A stretch of DNA of 64,000 nucleotides from Clostridia bacterium (GTDB lineage: Bacteria > Bacillota > Clostridia > Oscillospirales > Acutalibacteraceae): contig JAFQFZ010000047.1 of the NCBI GenBank assembly GCA_017398425.1, positions 1 to 64,000 of the forward strand, given 5' to 3'. The notes beneath the pieces are model-generated. The model was not told where the DNA came from. It saw only the letters and a program-made list of their open reading frames with translations, and did no database searches. Positions 23,119 through 31,926 of the stretch are shown piece after piece. The translations under genes and the position numbers were made by a program. How positions within the stretch are numbered: position 1 is the stretch's first letter; each line of letters begins with the position of its first letter.

Positions 23119-25755
23119 TTATTTGCGTCTGCGAAGTTCCAGAATCATACGCGTCAATTGGATCAACACAGTCGGGGCGGCGGCAAGACCGAAAACGGTT
23201 GCCAGATGGGACGCTGTGAGCATTTCCACTTCGAATAAGCCATGGAACCACGGCACAAGAAGCACCGTGCCGAGAAGCAACACGCCCACCGCAAATGCGC
23301 CGACACTCCACCAATTGGTTCGAACACCGATCGACGCCAACGAGCGTTCGCTGCGGCAGTTGAAACCATGGAACAAACGCGAAAGCGACAGCGTTGCAAA
23401 CGCCATCGTCGCCGCACAAGCCGCCGAAACCGCGTTACCGATCAAGAACGCCGTCATGGAGGAAGCTGCGATCAGCACACCGTAGCAAACAAGGCGCACG
23501 GTGAATGCGCGTGTGAGGATGCCTTCCTTCGCGGGACGAGGTTTGTTTTTCAAAAGAGTGCGATCCGAAGGCTCCATGCCGATGGCCAGTGCCGGAAGCG
23601 AGTCGGTGAGCAGGTTGATGAAGAGCAAATGCACCGGTGCAAACGGTGTCGGCAACGCAAAGAATGAACAGATGAGCACCACAATGATCGCCGCCAGATT
23701 GCCCGAAAGCAAAAATTGAATGGCATTGAGAATGTTGCGATAGACATTGCGTCCGTTCTCCACCGCTTTGATGATGGTGGCAAAATTATCGTCACTCAGG
23801 ATCATCGCCGCCGCATCCTTGGACACCTCGGTGCCGGTGATGCCCATCGCCACACCGATGTCTGCTTTTTTCAATGCCGGTGCATCGTTAACACCGTCGC
23901 CGGTCATCGCCACGATGTGTCCTTTACGCTGCCACGCTTCCACGATGCGGATCTTGTTTTCAGGCGATACGCGCGCATACACCGCAATATCCTCCAGATG
24001 CTCGTCGAGTTCGTCCTCAGTCATGGCATCCAGTTGCGGCCCCGTCACGGCAAGGTCGTCTTCGCCGCAAATGCCGATCTGCATGGCGATCGCTTTTGCG
24101 GTGACTTTGTGATCACCGGTGATCATGATCGGTTTGATACCGGCGGTGATCGCATCCGCTACTGCCGCTTTGGATTCCTCGCGGGGAGGATCGATCATCG
24201 ACACCAACGCCAGGAAGGTCAGGTCTTGTTCGGATGCCAACGTCAAGGTTTCGTCGCTCACCTTATAGGCAAAGCTGAGCACGCGGAGTCCGTGTTCGGA
24301 AAAGATATCGTTTTGACGCAGGATCGCCGCACGGTCCTCGTCGGTAAGCGCACGCACGGTATCTCCCACCGCGATCGCCGACGAACGAGACAACAACACA
24401 TCGGGCGCGCCTTTTGTCAAAATCGTCATGCCGTTGTCGAGCTTGTACTGACTGCTCATCAGCTTACGATCGGAATCAAACGCCACTTCCGCCAGACGCG
24501 CAAAGCGTTGACGCAATTCGTCCACCGAACCTCCCAAAAGCTCCACGTGCGCCTTTTGTGCCATTGTCAGCAAGCAAGCTTCCGTCGGATCGCCGATGAT
24601 CGTATCACCGTCGACGGCGGCATCGTTATTGAGTATTGCCGCGTACAGGAACATTCGTTGCGACGATTTCATCATATCCATCTCCGACGGTTCGATCGAA
24701 CGTCCGTCGACGTACACATCGCGCACCGTCATTTTGTTTTGCGTCAGCGTTCCCGTCTTGTCCGAACAGATGACGGACACACACCCCAGGCTCTCCACCG
24801 CCTTGAGTTCTTTCATAACGGCGTTGTCACACGCCATTTTCCGTGTTCCCATCGCCTGCACGATAGTGACAATGGAGCTGAGCGCTTCGGGGATCGCCGC
24901 CACAGCCAAAGCCACGGCAAACATCAGCGAGTCAAGCACGGGTGTTTGCCAACCGTTCACAAACGGATATGCCTGCCAAAGACGAAGCCCGAACACCAGC
25001 AAGCAGATGACGATGATGATCAAAGCAAGCTTTTTGCTGAAATTATCAAGGCTGACCTGCAAGGGTGTTTTCTTTTCCTTGGTGGCGTTCATCAGTTCCG
25101 CAATCCGCCCCATCTCGGTATGCATACCCGTTTCGGTCACAAGCACCGTCGCGCGACCATAGGTCACAAGTGTTCCCGAATAGACCATATTCACGCGATC
25201 GCCGAGCGGCAAATCGCCCTCAAGATCCACGTCTTGTTTATCCACATTGGTCGACTCACCCGTCAGCGCACTTTCGTTGACCTGAAGCGAAAAGTTTTCA
25301 AGGATGCGACCGTCCGCCGCAACCAGATCACCGGCTTCCAAAAGCAGAATGTCCCCGGGGACGACCTCTTGGGCATTGATTTCTTTCTTTTGCCCGTCAC
25401 GCAACACCTTCGCGTGCGGCGAGGAAAGCGCTTTGAGCGCGTCAAGAGATTGCTGTGCCTTGACGTACTGCACCGTTCCGAGGACAGCATTGAGAAGGAT
25501 CACCGCCACAATTACGATGGTACTTTCCACGTTTCCCGATACCATCGAGACCACCGCGGCCACCAACAAAATGATCACGAGCAGATCCTTGAACTGTCCG
25601 AAGAACACCGAAAGAATGCTCCGTTTGGTCTGTTCCCCGAGCGCGTTTGCACCGAAGCGCTCCCGCTGTGATGCGACCTCATCTGAGGATAAACCGCGTG
25701 AGAGGTTCACCGTTTTCAAATGTTCCGCTTTTGCTGTTTGGTACACGTTTTTCAT
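23119..25755 (-). CDS. P2-type cation ATPase (Ca/Mn export)
   Basis: The 878-residue protein shows the P-type order. The actuator loop is TGES (165-168), PEAL in TM4 has its ion-site Glu at 290, the phosphorylation site is DKTGTLT with D332, and the hinge is TGDGVNDAPAL. TM6 has NLLTDSLPALAIGMEP, whose Asn/Thr/Asp correspond to the SERCA calcium site. It thus belongs to the bacterial SERCA-like family (YloB, PMR1), which moves Ca and often Mn out of the cytoplasm. ATG at 25755 follows AAAGGAG. A candidate manganese riboswitch in the leader argues for Mn export as the physiological role. Confidence 0.93.
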   Translation of the reverse strand: MKNVYQTAKAEHLKTVNLSRGLSSDEVASQRERFGANALGEQTKRSILSVFFGQFKDLLVIILLVAAVVSMVSGNVESTIVIVAVILLNAVLGTVQYVKAQQSLDALKALSSPHAKVLRDGQKKEINAQEVVPGDILLLEAGDLVAADGRILENFSLQVNESALTGESTNVDKQDVDLEGDLPLGDRVNMVYSGTLVTYGRATVLVTETGMHTEMGRIAELMNATKEKKTPLQVSLDNFSKKLALIIIVICLLVFGLRLWQAYPFVNGWQTPVLDSLMFAVALAVAAIPEALSSIVTIVQAMGTRKMACDNAVMKELKAVESLGCVSVICSDKTGTLTQNKMTVRDVYVDGRSIEPSEMDMMKSSQRMFLYAAILNNDAAVDGDTIIGDPTEACLLTMAQKAHVELLGGSVDELRQRFARLAEVAFDSDRKLMSSQYKLDNGMTILTKGAPDVLLSRSSAIAVGDTVRALTDEDRAAILRQNDIFSEHGLRVLSFAYKVSDETLTLASEQDLTFLALVSMIDPPREESKAAVADAITAGIKPIMITGDHKVTAKAIAMQIGICGEDDLAVTGPQLDAMTEDELDEHLEDIAVYARVSPENKIRIVEAWQRKGHIVAMTGDGVNDAPALKKADIGVAMGITGTEVSKDAAAMILSDDNFATIIKAVENGRNVYRNILNAIQFLLSGNLAAIIVVLICSFFALPTPFAPVHLLFINLLTDSLPALAIGMEPSDRTLLKNKPRPAKEGILTRAFTVRLVCYGVLIAASSMTAFLIGNAVSAACAATMAFATLSLSRLFHGFNCRSERSLASIGVRTNWWSVGAFAVGVLLLGTVLLVPWFHGLFEVEMLTASHLATVFGLAAAPTVLIQLTRMILELRRRK

Positions 25756-25780
25756 GGCATTCCGACTCCTTTCCGAAACA

Positions 25781-25828
25781 AAAAAACAAGACTCTTTGCG
25801 TGCGATCTCGCACACAAAAAGTCTTGTT
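25781..25828 (-). terminator. Riboswitch expression-platform terminator
   Basis: On the minus strand AACAAGAC...GTCTTGTT encloses an inner stem GTGCGA/CGCAC and is followed by a run of seven T, 25 bases before the ATPase start codon. It is a terminator inside a leader, as expected for transcriptional attenuation. Confidence 0.75.
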
Positions 25829-25936
25829 CAAAACCAATGTTTCACCGAACGTCCGGATCGCGAAACCCGCGAACGTGATGACGACCGCTCGGACACGGTC
25901 GTCAAAGCGACCGTGCAACTACTCCCTTTTCGGTTA
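25781..25936 (-). promoter_or_regulatory. Candidate yybP-ykoY (manganese) riboswitch
   Basis: Between a promoter and the ATPase lies a 155-base leader on the minus strand that carries the hallmark segments of the yybP-ykoY class. These are AAAAGGGAGTAG near the 5' end (about 25918-25929), hairpins containing GGTCGTC, and AACAAGACTTTTTG at the 3' side, the partner internal loop (compare GCAAGACCTT in known members). The terminator follows immediately. This class senses Mn2+ and controls Mn exporters, including P-type ATPases. The assignment rests on motif order and gene context, not on a covariance search. Confidence 0.65.
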
Positions 25937-25941
25937 TTCTT

Positions 25942-25969
25942 ATTATAGCACCGAATCTCAATTTGTAAA
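25942..25969 (-). promoter_or_regulatory. Promoter of the riboswitch-ATPase transcript
   Basis: Minus strand TTTACA (25964-25969), 16-base spacer, TATAAT (25942-25947). Confidence 0.6.
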
Positions 25970-25978
25970 CCCCTATTT

Positions 25979-27799
25979 TCAAAATCCGTGAGGAGGCATA
26001 CCGGGACGGTTGCCGCCCATGTCGGGGCGACCGCCGCCGAAGCCACCGCCCATGCCCCCAACGGTGCCGATTTGGTGCAGACCGCCGCTGTGGGTGATGG
26101 TGCGCGATTCGTAGCCGTCGGAGAGGGTGTACTCCTCCCCTGCAATCAGTTCGGGGCTGAGAATATACGCCCAGTTTGCCGCACGCGTCGCTTCCAACGA
26201 CACGATCTCGTTCCCTTGACGGTCGCACACGCTCAGAGTGCGTCCGCTTGTGAGTGCGCATCCTCCCCACACGATGGCGTTCATCGTATCGGAGGAGGGG
26301 GTTTGTGCCATACCGCTGCTGCCGATGGCGACGAGCGTACCGCCCGTCACCGTAAACGAACCGTTGCAATCGAGCGTACCGTTTCCACCGTTTGACGGAC
26401 CGACCACCGTGACGGTGCCGCCCGTCATGTCGATCGTACCGTTGGAATCGATCCCGTCGCCCATGGCATCCACGTGAAGTGTGCCGCCACGGATATAGAG
26501 CGCGGAATCGTCCGTCTCAAACGGATCGCCGCCAAAGCCGCCGAAATTGACTTCCTCTTCGCTGCTACCGCTCGACGCGTTGATGCCGTCATCCGACGCG
26601 GTGATGCGCACGTCGCCTCCATCGAGGGTGATCGTTTTCGCTTCCAAGCCCTCGTAGCTGGTTTCGATCGTCAGTTTTCCGCTTGCGATCGTCAGCGTCC
26701 GATCGGCATGGACGCCGTCATCACCGGCGCTTACTGTCAAGGTTCCTCCGTCGATCGTAACGGCATCATTGCTGTGCACGGCGTCATCGGCGGCATCAAG
26801 TGTCACGGTACCGCCACGCATCTCGAGGATCGTTTTCGCCTTGAGTGCTTTGCCGACCGATTCGGTCTCGGTCGTTTCTAAGCGGAAGCCGAAGTCGTTT
26901 CCTTGCTGCGCGGGAGCGTTTTGACTGCCGCCGCCCGAAACCACTTGCACCGTACCACCGACAACGGACAACGTGCTTTCCGCTTGAATGCCGTCTGCGC
27001 CGCTCTCAACATGCAGTTCGCCGCCTTCGATGCGCACGATACCGACTTGCGCCGAAGCGTCGTTGGTGCTTTTGATGCCGTCTCCCGTGGCAGTCAGGTG
27101 CAACCGACCGCCACCAATGAGCACATAGTCCCGTCCCATCAACGCGTCATCCGCCGCCGACACAGTGACACTGCCGTCCGCGATCTTCAACCCGTCGCGC
27201 GAGACGATGCCGTCCTTGAACGCGGCGTTCACGGTGAGTGTTCCCGAGCCGTTGAGGGTGAGATCGGATTTTGAGAACAACGCACCGCTCGGTTCTTCGT
27301 TTTCAACGTCTTCGTACACCGCTGATGCGCTGTCACTGAGGGTGTTTTCGCTGCCCCCTGCGAGGTGGATGACCGTCTTGTGTGCCTCGCGCACGAACAA
27401 GGGAGCGGTCGTTTCGCTGTGGATACGAGCTCCATCCATTATCAAGAAGACGGTGCTGTCGTCCGACGATTCCACACGAAGCTGTCCGTCGGACAGCGTT
27501 CCGCGCACGAGATAGACCCCGCCGCTCGTCACCGTTACGCCGCGTTCGGTCGCGGACGCACCCGTCCCCTCTACAAGAGAACCGCTGTCGGCAAGCGTGA
27601 TCACTGTAGCGCCCGTGGTATCCACAACCGCCGTGTCCTCCTCCGCCCATGAAAGCAAAGAGTCGGAAACCACCGTTTCCGACTCTCCCTTTTCCGTGGG
27701 CGGTGACAAAGGCGACGCTGTTTCGGGAGTCGACGAACACGAGCAAAGAAGCACCATTGCCGCCATTCCAAACGCCACACATCTCCATACGTTACGCAC
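25979..27799 (-). CDS. Cthe_2159-like (DUF4353) carbohydrate-binding lipoprotein
   Basis: The 606-residue protein has a lipoprotein signal (RNVWRCVAFGMAAMVLLCSC). The rest is built of short repeats of the kind DGI...GTLTVSAGDDGVHAD..., GGTVTLDAADDAVHSNDAVTI, GDGIDSNGTIDMTGG, which form a right-handed beta-helix. This is the pattern of Cthe_2159, a polygalacturonate/cellulose-binding protein family (PF14262). The C-terminus is Gly/Met/Pro-rich. The start is GTG at 27799, fixed by GAGGTGATAAC upstream; ATG codons further up lack a site. It is the third gene of an operon with DUF4956 and a VTC-domain protein, an association repeated in many Clostridia. Confidence 0.85.
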   Translation of the reverse strand: MRNVWRCVAFGMAAMVLLCSCSSTPETASPLSPPTEKGESETVVSDSLLSWAEEDTAVVDTTGATVITLADSGSLVEGTGASATERGVTVTSGGVYLVRGTLSDGQLRVESSDDSTVFLIMDGARIHSETTAPLFVREAHKTVIHLAGGSENTLSDSASAVYEDVENEEPSGALFSKSDLTLNGSGTLTVNAAFKDGIVSRDGLKIADGSVTVSAADDALMGRDYVLIGGGRLHLTATGDGIKSTNDASAQVGIVRIEGGELHVESGADGIQAESTLSVVGGTVQVVSGGGSQNAPAQQGNDFGFRLETTETESVGKALKAKTILEMRGGTVTLDAADDAVHSNDAVTIDGGTLTVSAGDDGVHADRTLTIASGKLTIETSYEGLEAKTITLDGGDVRITASDDGINASSGSSEEEVNFGGFGGDPFETDDSALYIRGGTLHVDAMGDGIDSNGTIDMTGGTVTVVGPSNGGNGTLDCNGSFTVTGGTLVAIGSSGMAQTPSSDTMNAIVWGGCALTSGRTLSVCDRQGNEIVSLEATRAANWAYILSPELIAGEEYTLSDGYESRTITHSGGLHQIGTVGGMGGGFGGGRPDMGGNRPGMPPHGF

Positions 27800-27818
27800 C
27801 GTTATCACCTCAGAAAGA

Positions 27819-28508
27819 TTACAATTGATCGTTGGGTGCCGCATAACGCGAGCACACGATCATCAGGTTGCCGTTGCGGCAACGGATCGCATCGATCATC
27901 TCTTTTTCTTTGCTCTCGTCCTTGAGCACGATGATATAGCTGGCTTCAAACATACTGCCGAGGTTGGTCGTTTTGACGCGCTCGAGCGTGTGCGATTTGG
28001 TGTAGGTCTCGAAGATGTCGTCGAACACACCGATGTAATCGAGATCCTCGGGCATCACAACACGAAGCATCTTTTCACGCGATTGTCCGAATTTGCTCGG
28101 CATACGTGCGAAGGCAACAAGCACCGCACCGACGACCAGCACCACCAAAAGTGCAAATCCGAGATAGCCCATCGCCGTGGCAAGACCGACCGACATCGCA
28201 AGGAAGATAAAACTGATTTCTCTGGCGCTACCCGGAACAGAGCGGAAGCGCACCAAGCTGAACGCGCCCATGACCGCAACACCGGCACCAACGTTGCCGT
28301 TGACCATCATGATGACTGTTTGCACAATGGCGGGAAGCACCACGAGCGACACCGCCAGTGGCTTGGACACGCGACCGCCGAGCCAATAGGCGATCGCGAT
28401 CAGGATGCCGAGACCGATCGACGTGCCGATGCAGGCGAGCATTTGCTCGTTGGTCAGTTGCATCGCTTGTCCCGTGACGGGATCAAAATTCAAAATGCTG
28501 TTGAACAT
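27819..28508 (-). CDS. DUF4956 membrane protein
   Basis: The 229-residue protein has about four transmembrane helices (between about 22 and 135), with AVMGAFSLVRFRSVPGSAREISFIFLAMSVGLATAMGY, the conserved core of DUF4956. A cytoplasmic ferredoxin-like C-terminal domain follows. The function of the family is not established; it nearly always sits beside a VTC/polyphosphate-polymerase domain gene. It overlaps that gene by 19 bases and has its own GAGGAGAA site. Confidence 0.9.
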   Translation of the reverse strand: MFNSILNFDPVTGQAMQLTNEQMLACIGTSIGLGILIAIAYWLGGRVSKPLAVSLVVLPAIVQTVIMMVNGNVGAGVAVMGAFSLVRFRSVPGSAREISFIFLAMSVGLATAMGYLGFALLVVLVVGAVLVAFARMPSKFGQSREKMLRVVMPEDLDYIGVFDDIFETYTKSHTLERVKTTNLGSMFEASYIIVLKDESKEKEMIDAIRCRNGNLMIVCSRYAAPNDQL

Positions 28509-29230
28509 AACACATTCTCCTCTTCCTCCATCGCATGTTCCTCTTCAAACTCGTGCGCGTAGATGCGACCGTATTTGGAAAAGGAAATGGGATAGATTTT
28601 CAACGTCGTGAGCGCCGATGTCAACCACAGCGGCATCGCCCCGGGCGCTTTGATCTCCATGAGCCAATGATCGTCCTCAAACAGCAGTTCGCCGTCCGGC
28701 GGGATCGACAGATCCAAGCGATCGCGCCGACTGCGGATCTGCTGATCAAAGGTGATGCGAAGCGCCTTTTCTTCCCCTCTGCCGCACAGTGCCTCGCGCT
28801 CATAGGACAAAAAGAGCTTGGGTTCACATCGGTAAAACTGCAGAAAATAGTCGATCTCGCGAAAGATCTGTCCGTCCTTCGAGGGAGGAATCCCGTCATA
28901 CAGATAGGCTTTGGCTTCCTTGTAGGGAAGCACGATGCGGCGTTTGAACACCACGCCTTTGTATTTCTTCTTGATCTCCAAAAAGACCTTATCGTCGTCT
29001 CCGACCGTGCCGTAGGAGCGCAGGCGCATCTTTTCTTTGTAGCGCGGTTTTTCGATGGAACGACGGATCAAATCGTTGTGTTCGGTGTCAAAATACAAGT
29101 TGCACACGGTATAGCGTCCGTAGACATCCGCATCCATATGTTCATCGAGCACCTTGCGTAGGGCACGGTATTGCGCTTCGTCAAGCATATATTTCTTTTC
29201 CGACCGCTGAAAGGTCAGCCCCTTTGCCAT
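28490..29230 (-). CDS. VTC-domain protein (polyphosphate polymerase-like)
   Basis: The 246-residue protein shows the triphosphate-tunnel fold of the VTC domain: RSEKKYMLDEAQY near the start, YFDTEHNDLIRRSIEKPRYKEKMRLRSYG, FLEIKKKYKGVVFKRR and LLFEDDHWLMEIKAPGAMP. The Arg/Lys-rich strands and the Glu residues match the tunnel that builds polyphosphate from ATP in yeast Vtc4. Bacterial stand-alone forms are presumed to act on phosphate polymers; activity is not shown for most. ATG at 29230 follows AAGGAGGGGA. First gene of a three-gene operon. Confidence 0.88.
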   Translation of the reverse strand: MAKGLTFQRSEKKYMLDEAQYRALRKVLDEHMDADVYGRYTVCNLYFDTEHNDLIRRSIEKPRYKEKMRLRSYGTVGDDDKVFLEIKKKYKGVVFKRRIVLPYKEAKAYLYDGIPPSKDGQIFREIDYFLQFYRCEPKLFLSYEREALCGRGEEKALRITFDQQIRSRRDRLDLSIPPDGELLFEDDHWLMEIKAPGAMPLWLTSALTTLKIYPISFSKYGRIYAHEFEEEHAMEEEENVLCSTAF

Positions 29231-29364
29231 ACCGCTCCCCTCCTTCTGAACTGTACTGTAAATCAGCAATGTGAAAACTGCGTGTTTGTTTTATTAAAAA
29301 TTCACAAAACATCGGCAAAAAACGAGGGAATCCAAAGATCCCCTCGCTTTTTCCAAAACCGCAA
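29231..29364. terminator. Intergenic stretch with the glg operon terminator
   Basis: On the minus strand, 29348-29318 contains GCGAGGGGATC-TTTG-GATTCCCTCG followed by a T-run, ending the glycogen operon. The rest of the gap must hold the promoter of the VTC operon; I see only a weak TACAGT -10 candidate. Confidence 0.7.
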
Positions 29365-30786
29365 TCAGCCTTTGAGAAGCGAGCGATACAAACGAATGTA
29401 TTCGTTCGCCGAACGTCCCCAACTGAAGTCCGCTTCCATGGCGCGTTTGACCAAAGTAGGCCAATCTTCCTTGTTGGCATAGGCGCCGAGCGCACGGCAG
29501 ATCGCACCGTACATATCGTCGGCGTTGTAGGACTGGAAGGTGAAGCCGAAGCCGTTTTCATCACCGCAGTCGACGATGCTGTCCTTCAAGCCGCCCGTGG
29601 CACGCACGATGGGCAGAGTGCCGTAGCGGCTGGCGACCATCTGCGACAGACCGCAGGGTTCGCTCTTCGACGGCATCAGGAAGATGTCGGAACCGGCGTA
29701 GATCTTGCGTGCGAGTTCCGGCACAAAGCCCGAGCAATAACAGAACTTCGACGGATAGCGCTGTTGCATCTCGCGGAAGAAGTTCTCATACACCCAGTCG
29801 CCCGAGCCGAGAACCACCATCTGCACGTCTTCTTGCAAGAGACGCTCCATGACGTATTGCACGAGGTCCAGACCCTTGTGCGACACCAGACGCGTGACCA
29901 TCGACAGCATCGGGACGTCGTCGCGCACGGGCAGGAACAAACGCTCTTGGAGCGCCTTCTTGTTCGCCGCTTTACCGCTCATGTCGTCAACGCTGTAGTT
30001 GGCAAACAGGTTCGGATCGGTCGCGGGATCGTAGCCGACCGTGTCGATGCCGTTGAGGATGCCCGACAGCTTCCACTGACGCGCTTTCAGGATGCTGTCC
30101 ATGTGGTGCGAGAACCACGGATCGAGGATCTCCTGCGCGTAGGTCGGGCTGACGGTGTTGACGCGATGCGCCGATTCGATGGCGCCCTTCATCAGGTTGA
30201 TGCAACCGTCCTGCTCCACGATGGACGACGCCCAACGCGGCAAGCCGAACACATCCTCCATGATCTCTAAACCGTATTGACCTTGGTATTGGATGTTGTG
30301 GATGGTGAACACCGTCTTGATGTTCTCGTAACCCGGTTGGTTCGCATAGAACAGGTTGTAGTAGATCGGCACGAGCGCCGTCTGCCAGTCGTTCGAATGC
30401 AGAATATCGGGTTTGAAATCGATGTATTTGAGGATCTCGAGCACCGCGCGCGAGAAGAACGCAAAACGCTCCGCATCGTCGTAGTGACCGTAGAGACCTT
30501 CACGCTTGAAGTAATACTGGTTGTCGATCAGATAGTAGATCACGCCGTCCAGCTTGGCTTCAAACACGCCGCAATATTGACGACGCCATGCCACCGGCAC
30601 CGACAGACTGCACAGGAAGGTCATCTTCTCACGCAGTTGTTGGGGGACGCAATCATACAGCGGCATCACCACGCGGCAACCGATCAAGCGCTGACGCATC
30701 GCGCGCGGCAACGAACCCGCCACATCCGCCAGTCCGCCCGATGCCGCAAACGGCAACGCCTCGCTGGCCGCATATAAAACCTTCAT
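29365..30786 (-). CDS. glgA: Glycogen synthase (ADP-glucose, GT5)
   Basis: The 473-residue protein is a full-length bacterial GlgA with YAASEALPFAASGGLADVAGSLP at the N-terminus. It has HNIQYQGQYGLEIMEDVFGLP, NGID, VTRLVSHKGLDL, and the C-terminal MPSKSEPCGLSQMVASRYGTLPIVRATGGLKDSI that binds ADP-glucose. It elongates alpha-1,4-glucan in the cytoplasm. The usual lysine of the KxGGL loop is replaced by Ala15 (AASGGL). ATG at 30786 follows AAAGGAG. Last gene of glgB-C-D-A, closed by a terminator. Confidence 0.95.
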   Translation of the reverse strand: MKVLYAASEALPFAASGGLADVAGSLPRAMRQRLIGCRVVMPLYDCVPQQLREKMTFLCSLSVPVAWRRQYCGVFEAKLDGVIYYLIDNQYYFKREGLYGHYDDAERFAFFSRAVLEILKYIDFKPDILHSNDWQTALVPIYYNLFYANQPGYENIKTVFTIHNIQYQGQYGLEIMEDVFGLPRWASSIVEQDGCINLMKGAIESAHRVNTVSPTYAQEILDPWFSHHMDSILKARQWKLSGILNGIDTVGYDPATDPNLFANYSVDDMSGKAANKKALQERLFLPVRDDVPMLSMVTRLVSHKGLDLVQYVMERLLQEDVQMVVLGSGDWVYENFFREMQQRYPSKFCYCSGFVPELARKIYAGSDIFLMPSKSEPCGLSQMVASRYGTLPIVRATGGLKDSIVDCGDENGFGFTFQSYNADDMYGAICRALGAYANKEDWPTLVKRAMEADFSWGRSANEYIRLYRSLLKG

Positions 30787-30811
30787 AGTATGACTCCTTT
30801 CAATCGATACG

Positions 30812-31924
30812 TCAGACGATCGATTTCTTGTCAATATAAATCGGGAAGCTCGCGTAGCCCTGCAACGTGCGCGATTCCTTGACGACGACGTCCTTGTCAA
30901 GGATCACACTGCCGAGCTTGGTGCCGCCGAGCACCAGAGCGCCTTGCATCACGATGCAATCCTCAAGCGTAGCGCCCGCTTCGATCGTAACGTTGCGGAA
31001 GATGATGGAGTTTTTGACGGTACCGTTGATGGTCGCGCCATCCGCAACGAGCGAGTTGGACACCGTCGACTCCAGACCGTACATTGCCGGGCAACAGTCG
31101 CGCACCTTGGTGTAGATCTGGCGATCGGTCAGGAAGAGGTTCGCACGCTTGTCGCAATCGAGCATCGCCATGTTCGCCGCATAGAAGGAGGCGAGCGACG
31201 AGATCACAAGCGCCTGCTCTTGAATGGCGTAGCCTTGAATGTTCAGATCCGCCACATAGCGCTGCAGGATGTCGCGCTCAAAGTGCGTCTGGTTGCGGCT
31301 GACCGCGTTGTGCACCAGCTTGACCAGCAGATCCTTGCGAAGCACATACAGTCCGATACCGAACTTGCCTTCACCCGCGCCGCCGTTTTCGATGGTGATG
31401 TCGGTCACGCGACCGTCGTTGTTCGTCTGCAGAACCATCAGGTTATCCAGACGCGGCAGAGCGCCCTCGATGTAACCGACGGTGACGTCTGCGCCGCTCG
31501 CCATGTGCGAACGGATAACCGCCTTATAATCGATGTTCGCCACCACATGGCAGTCGGACATCACGACATACTCTTCTTTGGAATTGGCAAAGAACGCATC
31601 CATGCCCGCAAGGCTCGCCACACGACCGGAATAGCTCTCATCGGTCGCGCCGAACGGCGGCAGGATGTACAGACCTTCGTTTTTGCGGGACAGATCCCAC
31701 GCCTTACCGGAGCCGAGGTGATCCATCAACGATTGATAGTTGCTCTTGGTCACCACGCCGACCTTGGTAACACCGGCGTTGACCATGTTGGAGAGCGGGA
31801 AATCGATCAGACGATAACGACCTGCAAACGGCACCGAGCCGAAGGCACGGATGGCGGTGAGATCACGCAGAGCCTCATCGTGCATATTCGGAAAAATCAA
31901 ACCGAGAACGTTGGTTTTACGCAT
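30812..31924 (-). CDS. glgD: Glucose-1-phosphate adenylyltransferase subunit GlgD
   Basis: The 370-residue protein is homologous to GlgC but has the GlgD character. The N-terminus is NVLGLIFPNMHDEALRDLTAIRAFGSVPFAGRYRLIDFPLSNM, lacking the GGxGxRL nucleotide loop, and a left-handed beta-helix domain lies at the C-terminus. In Firmicutes GlgD pairs with GlgC and raises its activity. ATG at 31924 follows AAGGAG; it starts two bases beyond the glgC stop. Confidence 0.93.
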   Translation of the reverse strand: MRKTNVLGLIFPNMHDEALRDLTAIRAFGSVPFAGRYRLIDFPLSNMVNAGVTKVGVVTKSNYQSLMDHLGSGKAWDLSRKNEGLYILPPFGATDESYSGRVASLAGMDAFFANSKEEYVVMSDCHVVANIDYKAVIRSHMASGADVTVGYIEGALPRLDNLMVLQTNNDGRVTDITIENGGAGEGKFGIGLYVLRKDLLVKLVHNAVSRNQTHFERDILQRYVADLNIQGYAIQEQALVISSLASFYAANMAMLDCDKRANLFLTDRQIYTKVRDCCPAMYGLESTVSNSLVADGATINGTVKNSIIFRNVTIEAGATLEDCIVMQGALVLGGTKLGSVILDKDVVVKESRTLQGYASFPIYIDKKSIV

Positions 31925-31926
31925 GA

